Part shown: piece after piece, positions 1-9,239 of the stretch
How positions within the stretch are numbered: position 1 is the stretch's first letter
How the letters are laid out: the number at the start of each line of letters is the position of its first letter
Source of the DNA: Geminicoccus harenae
GTDB taxonomy: Bacteria > Pseudomonadota > Alphaproteobacteria > Geminicoccales > Geminicoccaceae
Assembly (NCBI RefSeq): GCF_019800005.1
Contig: NZ_JABGCL010000005.1
Span: 1 to 64,000 of the forward strand
Direction of reading: 5' to 3'
Length of the DNA stretch: 64,000 nt
The notes under the pieces: model-generated
The model's input: the letters and a program-made list of their open reading frames with translations, nothing else
Database searches by the model: none
Told to the model about the DNA's origin: nothing
Position numbers and translations under genes: made by a program

Positions 1-260
1 AGGCAGTCGTCCAGCGGCAGCAGTGTATGCCGGCGGAAGGCGACGATGATCGCTTCCTCCTCGGGCGTCAGGACCGTCGAGCGGGCCTCCTTCGGACCCA
101 TCCGCGCGTCGCTGGTTGTCGGCCGCCCACGCCACTTCTGGATGGTGGTCGGACTGACGCCATAGCGCTTGGCCGCCGCCCTTACGCTCTCTTGACGTAG
201 CTGGATCGCCCGACGGACCGCCTCCGTCGTGGTGGCGCTTCCATGAAGAACCTGGCCCAT
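1..260 (-). CDS. IS481-family transposase, N-terminal part (cut by window edge)
   Basis: Reading the minus strand from an ATG at 260 gives an open frame to the window edge, beginning MGQVLHGSATTTEAVRRAI and ending LTPEEEAIIVAFRRHTLLPL. This is the N-terminal winged-helix region seen in IS481-type transposases (helix-turn-helix around residues 25-45: RQESVRAAAKRYGVSPTTIQ). The DDE catalytic core would lie outside the window, so it cannot be said whether the element is intact. The function would be cut-and-paste or copy transposition of its own element. No downstream gene appears disrupted inside the window. Confidence 0.85.
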   Translation of the reverse strand, partial: MGQVLHGSATTTEAVRRAIQLRQESVRAAAKRYGVSPTTIQKWRGRPTTSDARMGPKEARSTVLTPEEEAIIVAFRRHTLLPLDDC

Positions 261-300
261 AGCGCATCCCTTGCCGCATGGTGATCCATTGTACCACCAC

Positions 301-316
301 ATTGCGGGATCAAACA
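301..316. repeat. Probable terminal inverted repeat end of the IS481 element
   Basis: Upstream of the transposase ATG the minus strand reads TGTTTGATCCCGCAAT. IS481-family ends commonly begin with TGT, and this lies ~40 bp outside the transposase start, where the left end is expected. The other end is outside the window, so the repeat and any target duplication cannot be confirmed. Confidence 0.4.
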
Positions 317-437
317 CCTAATCGATCGATCCTCGAGAGGAGGCCGGTAAACGCGGGCTGAAGAAGCCGGATGAGGCGGCCGCCGCATGACCTGGGCCAT
401 TCATGGTCGTGCGGCTGCCGCGAACTCTTCCGATGGC

Positions 438-1513
438 TCAGCCCGTCACATCCTGGGGCTGCAGGCTGGTCACGCCGAACAGGGTGATATGGCCAAAGCC
501 GGTTACCATGCCCGGAATGTCGGCCACATCCTCGATCACCAGGCTCGGCCGGCTCTCGCCCATGAAGGAGGCCGGGCCGATCGAGATGTTGTCGTCACTG
601 CCGTCCACCCGCCCGTCACCGTTGCTGTCGAGATCAGAAAACCGCGCCTGATGGAACAGGAAGTCCGCGAGCAGCTCGTCGTAATACATCGAGGCGATAT
701 CCAACGTGTCGCCAGCCGAGAAGTCGGTGATCAGGACATTCGCTTCGAGCCAGGAGTTCTCTGGATCGTCCGAGAATAGGGCCGGAGAATCGAAAAAGAA
801 GTCAAAGCGGTCCGCCCGGAGCCTCCGGTCAGGATGCCGCCACCTTCTCCGGCGCGAAGCACGTCGTCGCCATCCGCGCCGAGGAGGCGGTCGAAACCGT
901 CACTGCCGGAGAGGTCATCATCGCCTTCGCCGCCGTCGAGGCGGTCGTTGCCGTGGCCGCCATACAGTACATCGTTGCCGGCCTCGCCGCGCATGTTGTC
1001 GTCGAGCGTTCCTCCCCAGGAGAGATCATTCCCTTCGCCGGCGAGCAAGATGGTGGATCCGGATTCGTCGAAGAAGAGTTCGTGGTACTCCACGCCGATC
1101 GTATCATCCCCGGCACCGGCACGGACGACATTGTTCCCGGCTCCAGGATCGAGCAGGTCATTGCCATCCCCGCCATCGAGACGGTCGTCGCCGGGTCCGC
1201 CGAAGAGCCAGTCGTCGCCCTCACCGCCGCGGATGGCATCGTCGCCCTCTTCCCCCCAAAGCCGATCCGGCCCGCTCCCGCCATCGACGACATCGTTGCC
1301 GACGCCGCCATTGAGGCGGTCCATGCCGGGGCCGCCAATGATTATGTCATTGCCGGCCTGTGCCCGTACAAGATCGTCACCTGGGCCTGCATAAATGACA
1401 TCATCATCCGCTGTTCCGGATATTTCTTCGTTCAGTATGCTGCCTTGAATGACTAATGATATGCTGGCATTGGCGATGATATTCACATGTCCATCCTTGG
1501 AATGGGATAGCAA
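438..1513 (-). pseudogene. RTX-type calcium-binding repeat protein, single-base frameshift
   Basis: A run of GGxGxDxUx nonapeptides (for example GGPGDDRLDGGDGNDLLDPG) in frame from 1513 identifies a hemolysin-type calcium-binding RTX protein, a class usually secreted by type I systems. The frame breaks near 813-817. After GGSG the current frame runs into unrelated sequence and stops at 731. The -1 frame continues as DRFDFFFDSPALFSDD, through LITDFSAGDTLDIASMYYDE and an EF-hand-like DSNGDGRVDGSDD, to a TGA at 438. One missing G in a G-run (GGGGCGGAC read as GGGCGGAC) would restore ~358 residues. The start is probably TTG at 1513 and is weak. Real pseudogene or sequence error cannot be separated here. 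No type I secretion genes are adjacent. Confidence 0.8.
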
Positions 1514-1857
1514 GGAGTGGAAGTGACTATGCAGAAATTGAAGAAATACGCTATATAGTTGTCATTAATGCTACTATAGCAACTTGCTGACCTGACTGCC
1601 GGATCGAGCGGCTACCTGAGCTGCCGGGACAGGCGTGGTAGCAGACGGCCAGGATCCGGCCTGCAGTTCCTCGTCGATCATCGCATGGAAGAAGGGGCAT
1701 CGTGGTCGGGCCGCCAAGCCATGCGCAGCGTGCCGGCCGCGTGGTGCACGGACGGGTTACAGCGGTCGGAGTACGGCAAGTCGATGCCGCGGTGATCGAG
1801 GTGCAGCTCCGAGGTGGCGCCAGCGTGCGGCCTGCAGGAGACCGCACCCTGGCACCG
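1514..1857. other. Intergenic stretch without a supported gene
   Basis: About 340 bp between the RTX gene and the FAD oxidase. The RTX-proximal ~70 bp is AT-richer and could hold its promoter. On the minus strand the frame of the upstream oxidase stays open for a further 59 codons after its TGA (1857 to 1678), with GC-rich third positions. The oxidase already ends at the normal place for its family, so this is treated as non-coding. Confidence 0.5.
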
Positions 1858-3360
1858 TCAGCCGATGCCCTGGCGGTGCGGCGGCGCGAAGACCTGGTCC
1901 GGGTCGACCGCCCGGCGCACCGCGCGCAGCCGTTCCAGGTTCGGGCCGTAATAGGCGGCGGCCGGGTCGGGCAGGTTCACGTCGGGGAAGTTGACATAGC
2001 TGCCGCGCGCACCCGGCAGCGCTTCCTGCATGGCGGCATGGGCGGCCCGCTGCCAGTCCAGGGCCTGCTCCAGCCGGCCGTCCTGCTCGGTCCGTTCGGT
2101 CCATTCGAGCTCGGTGCCGGCGAGCCAGGCATCGCCGCGATAGGGCATCGCGGTGGCGTCGGGTGCCAGCGCGCCGATCCGGCCGCCGACCTGGAAGAAC
2201 TTCAGGATGGCGCCCTCGCCCTTGGCGGCGGCCGGGTGGCGTTCGAGCAGGGTCATCAGGCGGTCCAGCGCCGCATCGTTCCCGGCCAGGGGCCGCACGA
2301 ACAGCGAGGTCTCGTGATAGTGGGCCGGGTGGCCGATGTCCCCCAGGAACGCCTGGGCCTGCCAGTAGGGCAGCCGTGCCATCTGGTGCTCGTCCGCGCT
2401 CGCCAGGGGCGCCGCTACCATGTCTTCCAGGGCACCCTCCGGCGCGATCGCCTGCCCCATGAGCGACAGGTCGATCCCGCCGGCATGGCCGATCACGCTG
2501 ATCTTGGAGCCGACCGAGGCGGGGGCCGCCTCCAGCACCCGGAACAGCTCGGCCAGGGTCTCGCGCTGGCGGCTGCGCCACACCGCCTTGAACACGCTGA
2601 CCGGCGGGCTCCGCCAGGTTCGCATCCGCCAGCGCGTGGCGATGCCGAGATTGCCGCCGCCGCCACCACGCACCGCCCAGAAGAGGTCGGGCCGCTCGTC
2701 GGCCGAGCACTGGACGATGCTGCCATCGGCCAGGACCAGCTCCGCACCCAGCACGGCATCGCAGCCGAAGCCCTGGTGGCGCATGGCAAAGCCGATGCCG
2801 CCACCCATGAGGAACGCGCTGGCGCCCACGCCGGAGCAGCGCCCATGGACGATGGCGAGCGCCTCCTCGTCCCGCGATGCGTCGGCCAGCGCCGCGTAGA
2901 GGCCGGCATTCAGGGCACCACCGGCGAGTTCCACGACCTCGCCGTCCGGATTAGGGAAGCGCACGCCGTCCAGGCGGCGGAGGTTCACGATCAGGCCCGG
3001 CCCAGCGCTGCTGCCGGCATAGCTGTGCCCGCCGCTGCGCGCCGCCACCGGCATGCCCTGCTCGCGCGCCCACAGGATCGCCCGGCCGATCGCCTGCGGG
3101 TCACGCGGCAGCACCACCGCTGCCGGCTGATCCAGATCCCAGCGCAGGTTCTGCGGGCGGGTGTGCTCGCGATAGCCGGGCTCGCCACGGCGCAGGAGGC
3201 CGCCTTCGCCCATCATCTCCGCCAGGGCAGCCCAGGCCGCGTCGCTCGGCTCACCCGAGGCGAAGGCCGTCGTGCGGCGCAGGACCAGGGGTGCTGCCAG
3301 GACGCCACCGGCGAGCGTGAGAAAACGACGGCGGGAGGCCGGCACGACGGGGGAATTCAT
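1858..3360 (-). CDS. Tat-exported FAD-binding oxidoreductase (BBE-like)
   Basis: This 500-residue protein starts with a twin-arginine signal (ASRRRFLTLAGGVLAAPLVL), so it is probably folded and then exported to the periplasm. An FAD_binding_4 (PCMH) domain follows at ~residues 75-240, with the motif RSGGHSYAGSSAGPGLIVNL. The C-terminus carries the berberine-bridge-like block YVNFPDVNLPDPAAAYYGPN and ends VDPDQVFAPPHRQGIG, as expected for the family. Members oxidise sugars, alcohols or alkaloid-type substrates with O2; the substrate here is unknown. The gene is divergent from a LysR regulator that probably controls it through the shared 208-bp spacer. Confidence 0.88.
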   Translation of the reverse strand: MNSPVVPASRRRFLTLAGGVLAAPLVLRRTTAFASGEPSDAAWAALAEMMGEGGLLRRGEPGYREHTRPQNLRWDLDQPAAVVLPRDPQAIGRAILWAREQGMPVAARSGGHSYAGSSAGPGLIVNLRRLDGVRFPNPDGEVVELAGGALNAGLYAALADASRDEEALAIVHGRCSGVGASAFLMGGGIGFAMRHQGFGCDAVLGAELVLADGSIVQCSADERPDLFWAVRGGGGGNLGIATRWRMRTWRSPPVSVFKAVWRSRQRETLAELFRVLEAAPASVGSKISVIGHAGGIDLSLMGQAIAPEGALEDMVAAPLASADEHQMARLPYWQAQAFLGDIGHPAHYHETSLFVRPLAGNDAALDRLMTLLERHPAAAKGEGAILKFFQVGGRIGALAPDATAMPYRGDAWLAGTELEWTERTEQDGRLEQALDWQRAAHAAMQEALPGARGSYVNFPDVNLPDPAAAYYGPNLERLRAVRRAVDPDQVFAPPHRQGIG

Positions 3361-3403
3361 GGTCGGTGGTTCCCGACGATTTCTGGTGATTCAATAATCC
3401 TGT

Positions 3404-3439
3404 ATCGGACTGCAACAATCAATCTGGAGAAAGTCCGAT
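3404..3439. promoter_or_regulatory. Inverted repeat in the oxidase/LysR divergent spacer
   Basis: ATCGGACT (3404-3411) and AGTCCGAT (3432-3439) form a perfect 8-bp inverted repeat with a 20-bp spacer, in the locally AT-richer region between the divergent oxidase and LysR genes. The placement suits a LysR-type operator or activation site. The spacing is longer than the classical T-N11-A box, so the assignment is tentative. Confidence 0.4.
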
Positions 3440-3568
3440 TGATCCGGATATTCCAAATAAAACACGTGAGACGTCCATCCAGGCCCAGTGAATTCGGATC
3501 TTGCTTGCGACGGGGGCTATGGTCAGGGATGCGGCGGTACGCGACGTGGCAGGAGCAGGGGGCCGACC

Positions 3569-4465
3569 GTGGATCGCTGGCAAGCCATGAGGGTATTCGT
3601 GAAGGTCGCCGAGCTGGGCAGCTTCGCCAAGGCCGGCCGCCAGCTGCACCTGAGCCCGCCTGCGGTCACCCGGGTGATCTCGGCGCTGGAGGAAGCCATC
3701 GGCGCCCGCCTGCTCACCCGGACCACGCGGTCGGTCAAGGCCACCGAGGCGGGCGCGCGCTACCTGGAGGACTGCCGCCGGATCCTGGCCGACATCGCGG
3801 ACGCCGAAGCGTCGGCAGCCGGCTTCCATGCCGACCCTTCGGGCACGCTCACCGTCACCGCCCCGGTGATGTTCGGCCAGATGCACGTGCTTCCGATATT
3901 GCTCGACTATCTGGACATGTATCCGCAGGTGACGGTGCAGAGCGTGTTCGTCGACCGCATCGTGCACATGATCGACGAAGGGATCGACGTGGCCATCCGG
4001 ATCGGGAACCTGCCGGCCTCCGATCTGCGCGCCATCAGGGTCGGTTCGGTCCGGCAGGTGATCTGCGGTGCGCCGGCCTATTTCGAGCGGCACGGCATCC
4101 CGGAGGTCCCGGCCGATCTCGCCCATCACCGGATCATCGCCCCGACCGCCGCCTGGATGTCGCCCGAATGGCAGTTCGGGGGGAAGGACCGGACGCGCGT
4201 CACGATCCGGCCGCGCCTCCTCTGCAATACCAACGACGCGGTCATCGCCGCCGTCGAGCAGGGCTGGGGTCTCAGCCGCGTCCTCGCCTACCAGATCGCC
4301 CCGGCCCTGCGGGACGGCCGCCTCAGGACGGTGCTGGCCGAGTACGAGGACACTGCCTGGCCGATTCATGTGATGCATGCCGAGGGCCGACGGGTCTCCG
4401 CCAAGGTGCGGGCGTTCGTCGATCTGGCGGTGGAGCGGCTGCGCAGGAACGACCTGATCCAGTAA
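3569..4465 (+). CDS. LysR-family transcriptional regulator
   Basis: 298 residues from a GTG at 3569, which is preceded by AGGAGCAGGGGG. The N-terminal winged helix is typical (residues ~2-60: FVKVAELGSFAKAGRQLHLS, then PAVTRVISALEEAIGARLL). The effector-binding domain begins near GTLTVTAPVMFGQMHVLPIL. It resembles the single-target subgroup whose members often regulate a divergent oxidoreductase. The likely target is the FAD oxidase across the 208-bp spacer and its own gene. An upstream in-frame ATG at 3488 exists but would add 27 unrelated residues and has no good ribosome site. Confidence 0.9.
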   Translation: MDRWQAMRVFVKVAELGSFAKAGRQLHLSPPAVTRVISALEEAIGARLLTRTTRSVKATEAGARYLEDCRRILADIADAEASAAGFHADPSGTLTVTAPVMFGQMHVLPILLDYLDMYPQVTVQSVFVDRIVHMIDEGIDVAIRIGNLPASDLRAIRVGSVRQVICGAPAYFERHGIPEVPADLAHHRIIAPTAAWMSPEWQFGGKDRTRVTIRPRLLCNTNDAVIAAVEQGWGLSRVLAYQIAPALRDGRLRTVLAEYEDTAWPIHVMHAEGRRVSAKVRAFVDLAVERLRRNDLIQ

Positions 4466-4686
4466 CAGAGAATCGCAGCGATTATTCCGCCTGACGGAAG
4501 AGTGCCTTTCGGCAGGGCGTCATTAACCGATCGGGCTGCGGAAACATATGGTCAGGCATCGCCCCGGATGATCATGCGTACCGACAATCGGGCGCAGGTG
4601 ACGGAGTGATGAACAACAGATCGACGTTTGCCGGATTCATTACGGTGATCATCCGGAATGATCCTTCCGCATCGTCCAGAACTGGA

Positions 4687-5574
<888 letters not shown>

Positions 5575-5588
5575 ACGCAAGATCCAGC

Positions 5589-5623
5589 GGGCCGGCAGCT
5601 CGATCTGCCGTGGCAGCCGGCCC
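5589..5623. terminator. Hairpin between convergent hydrolase and DUF1993 genes
   Basis: GGGCCGGC (5589-5596) pairs with GCCGGCCC (5616-5623), and a small inner TGCC/GGCA stem lies in the loop. It sits in the 54-bp gap between two convergent genes, so it could terminate both. There is no clear T-tract, which lowers confidence. Confidence 0.45.
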
Positions 5624-5628
5624 CCGGC

Positions 5629-6135
5629 TCAGAACCCGCCGAGATAGTCCATCTTGCCGATCGGCACGCCCTGCTCGCGCAGGATCGCGTAGGCGGTGGT
5701 GACGTGGAAGAAGAAGTTGGGCAGGGCGAAGCTCAACAGATAGGTCTTGCCGTCGAAGTGCAGCTCCCCGCCGCGTGGGCGCAGGACGATCTCGCGGCGC
5801 TCGCCGGCTTCGACCTGCTCGGCCGGAACGCTTTCCAGATAGGCAATGGTCTTCGCCAGCCGCTCCTGCAGCTCGGGGAAGGTCGTCTCGGTGTCGGGAA
5901 AGCTCGGGACCTCCTGGCCGGCCAGGCGGGCCGCCGCACCCTTGGCCGTGTCGCTGACCCGCTGGACCTGCTGGTTGAGCGGGAACATGTCGGGAGCGAG
6001 ACGCGCCTCGATCAGCACGGAAGGCGGGTCGCCCCGGTCGCCGGCATGGGCCTCGGCCTTGGCCAGGATCGCCTGGAGATTGCGCATGCCGTGGATGAAG
6101 ACCGGGACGGACGCCTCGTAGATCGACAGGCTCAT
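5629..6135 (-). CDS. DUF1993 family protein
   Basis: 168 residues, starting MSLSIYEASVPVFIHGMRNL and ending LREQGVPIGKMDYLGGF, typical of the DUF1993 family, which is widespread in Proteobacteria and structurally related to the DinB-like four-helix fold. Conserved features visible are the N-terminal YxxSVPxF segment, LAPDMFPLNQQVQRVSDTAK in the middle, and LPNFFFHVTTAYAILR near the end. No signal peptide or membrane segment is present. The molecular function is unknown. It is monocistronic and faces the upstream hydrolase tail to tail. Confidence 0.85.
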   Translation of the reverse strand: MSLSIYEASVPVFIHGMRNLQAILAKAEAHAGDRGDPPSVLIEARLAPDMFPLNQQVQRVSDTAKGAAARLAGQEVPSFPDTETTFPELQERLAKTIAYLESVPAEQVEAGERREIVLRPRGGELHFDGKTYLLSFALPNFFFHVTTAYAILREQGVPIGKMDYLGGF

Positions 6136-6295
6136 CGGGAGCAGTTCCCTTCGGATGAATGACGCGCTCCGTCCTCATGTCGGTAGCCCCGGCCCCCGAT
6201 GGTAGGCCGCCTCGCCCATCGCCGGCTCTTCCGGATAGCCAATGCCCGGGTGGTACCGCTAAGTCTGGGGCAGGGGTTGGGACTGGAACGCTTTC

Positions 6296-7210
6296 ATGAG
6301 CATGGTTCGCGAGGACCGCGCGCCGTTCGGCGCGTGGCATACCTGGTACCGGGTGACCGGTGATCTGGAGAACGGCCGCCCGCCGCTGGTCGTGCTCCAT
6401 GGCGGCCCGGGCTGCACCCACGACTATGTCGATTCCCTGAAGGACATCGCGGCGACCGGCCGGGCCGTGGTCCATTACGACCAGCTCGGCAACGGCCGCT
6501 CCACCCATCTGCCCGAGAAGGGTGCGGATTTCTGGACGGTGGAGCTGTTCCTGGACGAGCTGGACAATCTCCTGCGCCATCTGGGCATCGCCAACGGCTA
6601 TCATGTGTTCGGCCAGTCCTGGGGCGGGATGTTGGGCTCCGAACATGCGATCCGCCAGCCAAAAGGCCTGCGCTCGCTGGTGATCGCCAACTCGCCGCCG
6701 TCGATGCGGCTCTGGGTCGAGGAGGCGAACCGGCTGCGCGCGGAGCTGCCGGCGGACGTGCAGGCGACCCTCTTGCGCCATGAGGCGGCCGGGACGGCAG
6801 ACAGCCCGGAATATCAGCAGGCGATGCTGGCCTTCTACGAGCGCCATGTCTGCCGGGTGGTGCCGATGCCGGACGAGGTGGTGCGCACCTTCAAGGCGAT
6901 CGAGGACGACCCGACCGTCTATTTCACCATGAACGGCCCGTCCGAGTTCCACGTGATCGGCACGCTGAAGGACTGGTCGGTGATCGGCCGGCTCGGCCGG
7001 ATCCAGGTGCCGGTGCTGCTGATCTCCGGGCGCCATGACGAGGCGACGCCGAAGGTGGTGCAGCCGTTCGCCGATGAGATCCCCGACGTGCGCTGGACGA
7101 TCTTCGAGCAGTCCAGCCACATGCCGCATGTCGAGGAGCGCGAAGCCTGCATGGAACTGGTCGCGGGTTTCCTGGACGAGCAGGACCGGGCGGGGCACGC
7201 GCCGGCCTGA
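6296..7210 (+). CDS. Proline iminopeptidase-like hydrolase 1 (S33)
   Basis: 304 residues of the S33 alpha/beta-hydrolase family, whose members release N-terminal proline or other residues from small peptides. It has the classical HGGPG oxyanion motif (residues 35-39), nucleophile elbow GQSWGG with Ser108, acid in [13 protein letters not shown] and catalytic His in [12 protein letters not shown]. It is the first of three tandem paralogues upstream of a peptide ABC importer, which points to hydrolysis of imported peptides. It is the most divergent of the three and is separated from the next by 188 bp. No export signal is seen, so it should be cytoplasmic. Confidence 0.87.
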   Translation: MSMVREDRAPFGAWHTWYRVTGDLENGRPPLVVLHGGPGCTHDYVDSLKDIAATGRAVVHYDQLGNGRSTHLPEKGADFWTVELFLDELDNLLRHLGIANGYHVFGQSWGGMLGSEHAIRQPKGLRSLVIANSPPSMRLWVEEANRLRAELPADVQATLLRHEAAGTADSPEYQQAMLAFYERHVCRVVPMPDEVVRTFKAIEDDPTVYFTMNGPSEFHVIGTLKDWSVIGRLGRIQVPVLLISGRHDEATPKVVQPFADEIPDVRWTIFEQSSHMPHVEEREACMELVAGFLDEQDRAGHAPA

Positions 7211-7398
7211 CATTGCGGCGATCCGCCATGGCGGGTGCGTTTTGCCTGGCATGGGCATGGCTGTCCGGCAGACGTGGTGGCGGAATTTCCGGCATCGTGC
7301 GAGGCTGGCCGCGGCCGTCCATGCTTTGCCTGAAATTTGCATGAACTTGCATGATGTGCGGCCCGGGCGAGCCGGCAGGGACGAGGAGAGGCGTTTCG

Positions 7399-8292
7399 AT
7401 GTGGCGTGAGATCGAGCCGGACCGGATCCACGAGGTGCGGATCGACGGCGGCTTCAAGGTAGTCGCCTACGAGTTCGGCAGTGGCGACGAGACCGTGTTC
7501 TGCCTGAACGGCGGCCCGGGGCTCGCCTGCGACTATCTCCGCGAGGCTCATTCCTGCCTGATCGACCATGGCTACCGGGTGGTGGCGTTCGACCAGCTCG
7601 GTACCGGCAAGGCCGACCAGCCGACCGATCCGGCCCTTTGGACGATCGGCCGCTATGTCGAGGAGACCGAGCAGGTCCGCCGGGCGCTGGACCTGGGCAA
7701 GGTGCACCTGCTGGGCCATAGCTGGGGCGGCTGGCTCGGCATCGAGTATGCGCTGACATATCCGGACGCGCTCAAGACCCTGATCCTGGAGGACACGGTC
7801 GGGGACATGCCGCATCTGGTGAGCGAGCTGGAGCGGCTGCGCTCGGCCCTGGGTGCCGAGACGGTCGCGATGATGCAGCGCCACGAGGCCGAGGGCACGC
7901 TCGACCATCCGGAATACCAGGCGGCGGTCACCATCCTGAACTACCGCCATGTCTGCCGGCTCGACGAGTGGCCGGCCCCGGTCAAGCGCTCGCTGGATGG
8001 CTGGAACATGGGCCCCTACGTGACGATGCAGGGGCCCAACGAGTTCCTCTACACCGGCAACCTGAAGGACTGGAACCGCATCCCGGACATGCACCGGATC
8101 ACCGTGCCGGCGCTGATCACGGTGGGGCAGCATGACGAGCTGACCCCGGCCTGCGCACTCAAGATGAAGCTGGCGCTGCCGGATGCGGAGCTGCACTGCT
8201 TCCCGAACAGCAGCCACATGCCGTTCTACGAGGAGCCGCACGCCTACTACCCGGCGTTGCTGGCCTTCCTCGAAAAGCACCGGGGCCGCTGA
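7399..8292 (+). CDS. Proline iminopeptidase-like hydrolase 2 (S33)
   Basis: 297 residues from ATG 7399, preceded by a strong GAGGAGAGG ribosome site. The nucleophile is Ser108 in GHSWGGW, the acid lies in TVGQHDELTPAC and the His in FPNSSHMPFYEE. The oxyanion motif reads NGGPG instead of the usual HGGPG, as in paralogue 3. This may alter substrate preference and marks a subgroup distinct from paralogue 1. The stop codon overlaps the next gene's ATG by one base (TGATG), so translation of the two is probably coupled. It likely acts on peptides delivered by the importer downstream. Confidence 0.88.
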   Translation: MWREIEPDRIHEVRIDGGFKVVAYEFGSGDETVFCLNGGPGLACDYLREAHSCLIDHGYRVVAFDQLGTGKADQPTDPALWTIGRYVEETEQVRRALDLGKVHLLGHSWGGWLGIEYALTYPDALKTLILEDTVGDMPHLVSELERLRSALGAETVAMMQRHEAEGTLDHPEYQAAVTILNYRHVCRLDEWPAPVKRSLDGWNMGPYVTMQGPNEFLYTGNLKDWNRIPDMHRITVPALITVGQHDELTPACALKMKLALPDAELHCFPNSSHMPFYEEPHAYYPALLAFLEKHRGR

Positions 8293-9224
8293 TGTACGAT
8301 CGTTCGGTCCTGGCGGACGGCTTCGTCGTCTGGGACGACCGGCCGGCGGATGCGACCCATGAGGTCGCGGTCGGCGGCGGCCACAAGGTCAGGGTCTATT
8401 CCTATGGCGAGGGCGACGAGACCGTCTTCCTCCTGAACGGCGGCCCGGGTCTGCCCTGCAACTATCTGCGCGCTCCGCATCTGCCGCTGGTGGAGGCGGG
8501 CTACCGGATGGTCGTCCACGACCAGCTCGGCACCGGCGCCTCGGATCATCCGGACGACCCGTCGCTCTGGACGCTCGGGCGTTATGTCGAGGAGGTCGAG
8601 GCGGTCCTGGCGGCACTGGACCTGAAGCGCATCCATTTCCTCGGCCATAGCTGGGGCGGCTGGTGTGGGATCGAGTATGCGCTGACCTACCCGCAGCGCA
8701 TTGCCTCGATGATCCTGGCCAACACCGCGGCCGACATCCCGCATCTGCTCACCGAGATCGAGCGGCTGCGCGGGGCCATGGGTCATGAGACCGTGCAGAT
8801 GATGCAGCGGTTCGAGGCGATGGGGAACTACGACCACCCAGCCTACCAGGCGGTCGTGGACCTGCTCGACTTTCGTCACATCCGCCGCCTGCCGGAACGG
8901 CCCAAGCCCGCCGCCGACAGCAAGGCCGGCTTCAACTACCCGATCTTCCTCGCCGTGCAGGGGCCGAACGAGTACCACTATACCGGCTCGATCCGGACCT
9001 GGAACCGGATCGACCAGCTCCATCGCTTCACCTGGCCGACCCTGGTGATCCAGGGCCAGCACGACGTGCTGACGCCGGCCTGCGGCATGCGCATCTTCAA
9101 TGCGCTGCCGAACGGCGAGATCCGGATCTTCCAGAACAGCTCGCACTCGGCCTTCTACGAGGAGCCGCAGGCCTATCGCCAGACCCTGCTGGACTTCCTC
9201 GGCCGCCAGCGGGCGACGGGCTGA
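8292..9224 (+). CDS. Proline iminopeptidase-like hydrolase 3 (S33)
   Basis: 310 residues. The nucleophile is Ser120 in GHSWGGW, the oxyanion motif NGGPG is at 49-53, the acid is in VIQGQHDVLTPAC, and the His in FQNSSHSAFYEE. It is clearly closer to paralogue 2 than to paralogue 1, with shared blocks EYALTYP, WNRI and AYRQTLLDFL/AYYPALLAFL. It has an N-terminal extension of ~12 residues. It starts inside the stop of paralogue 2 and lies 15 bp before the first permease gene, placing the peptidase and importer in one transcript. Confidence 0.88.
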   Translation: MYDRSVLADGFVVWDDRPADATHEVAVGGGHKVRVYSYGEGDETVFLLNGGPGLPCNYLRAPHLPLVEAGYRMVVHDQLGTGASDHPDDPSLWTLGRYVEEVEAVLAALDLKRIHFLGHSWGGWCGIEYALTYPQRIASMILANTAADIPHLLTEIERLRGAMGHETVQMMQRFEAMGNYDHPAYQAVVDLLDFRHIRRLPERPKPAADSKAGFNYPIFLAVQGPNEYHYTGSIRTWNRIDQLHRFTWPTLVIQGQHDVLTPACGMRIFNALPNGEIRIFQNSSHSAFYEEPQAYRQTLLDFLGRQRATG

Positions 9225-9239
9225 GCCGGACGGTTGACC

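Noticed and set aside
1678..1857. Possible TGA read-through extension of the FAD oxidase
   Set aside because: The oxidase already ends at the family's normal C-terminus; no SECIS-like or stop-readthrough context was seen. The extra 59 codons show no motif.
1702..4494. Long plus-strand frame (930 codons) antisense to the FAD oxidase and running into the LysR region
   Set aside because: It is the mirror of GC-rich coding sequence; its translation is Arg/Gly/Pro/Ala-rich with no domain, and it crosses the real LysR gene in the wrong frame.
4480..4510. TTCCG/CGGAA small hairpin after the LysR gene as a terminator
   Set aside because: Only a 5-bp stem and no T-tract; hairpins of this size are common by chance in this GC range.
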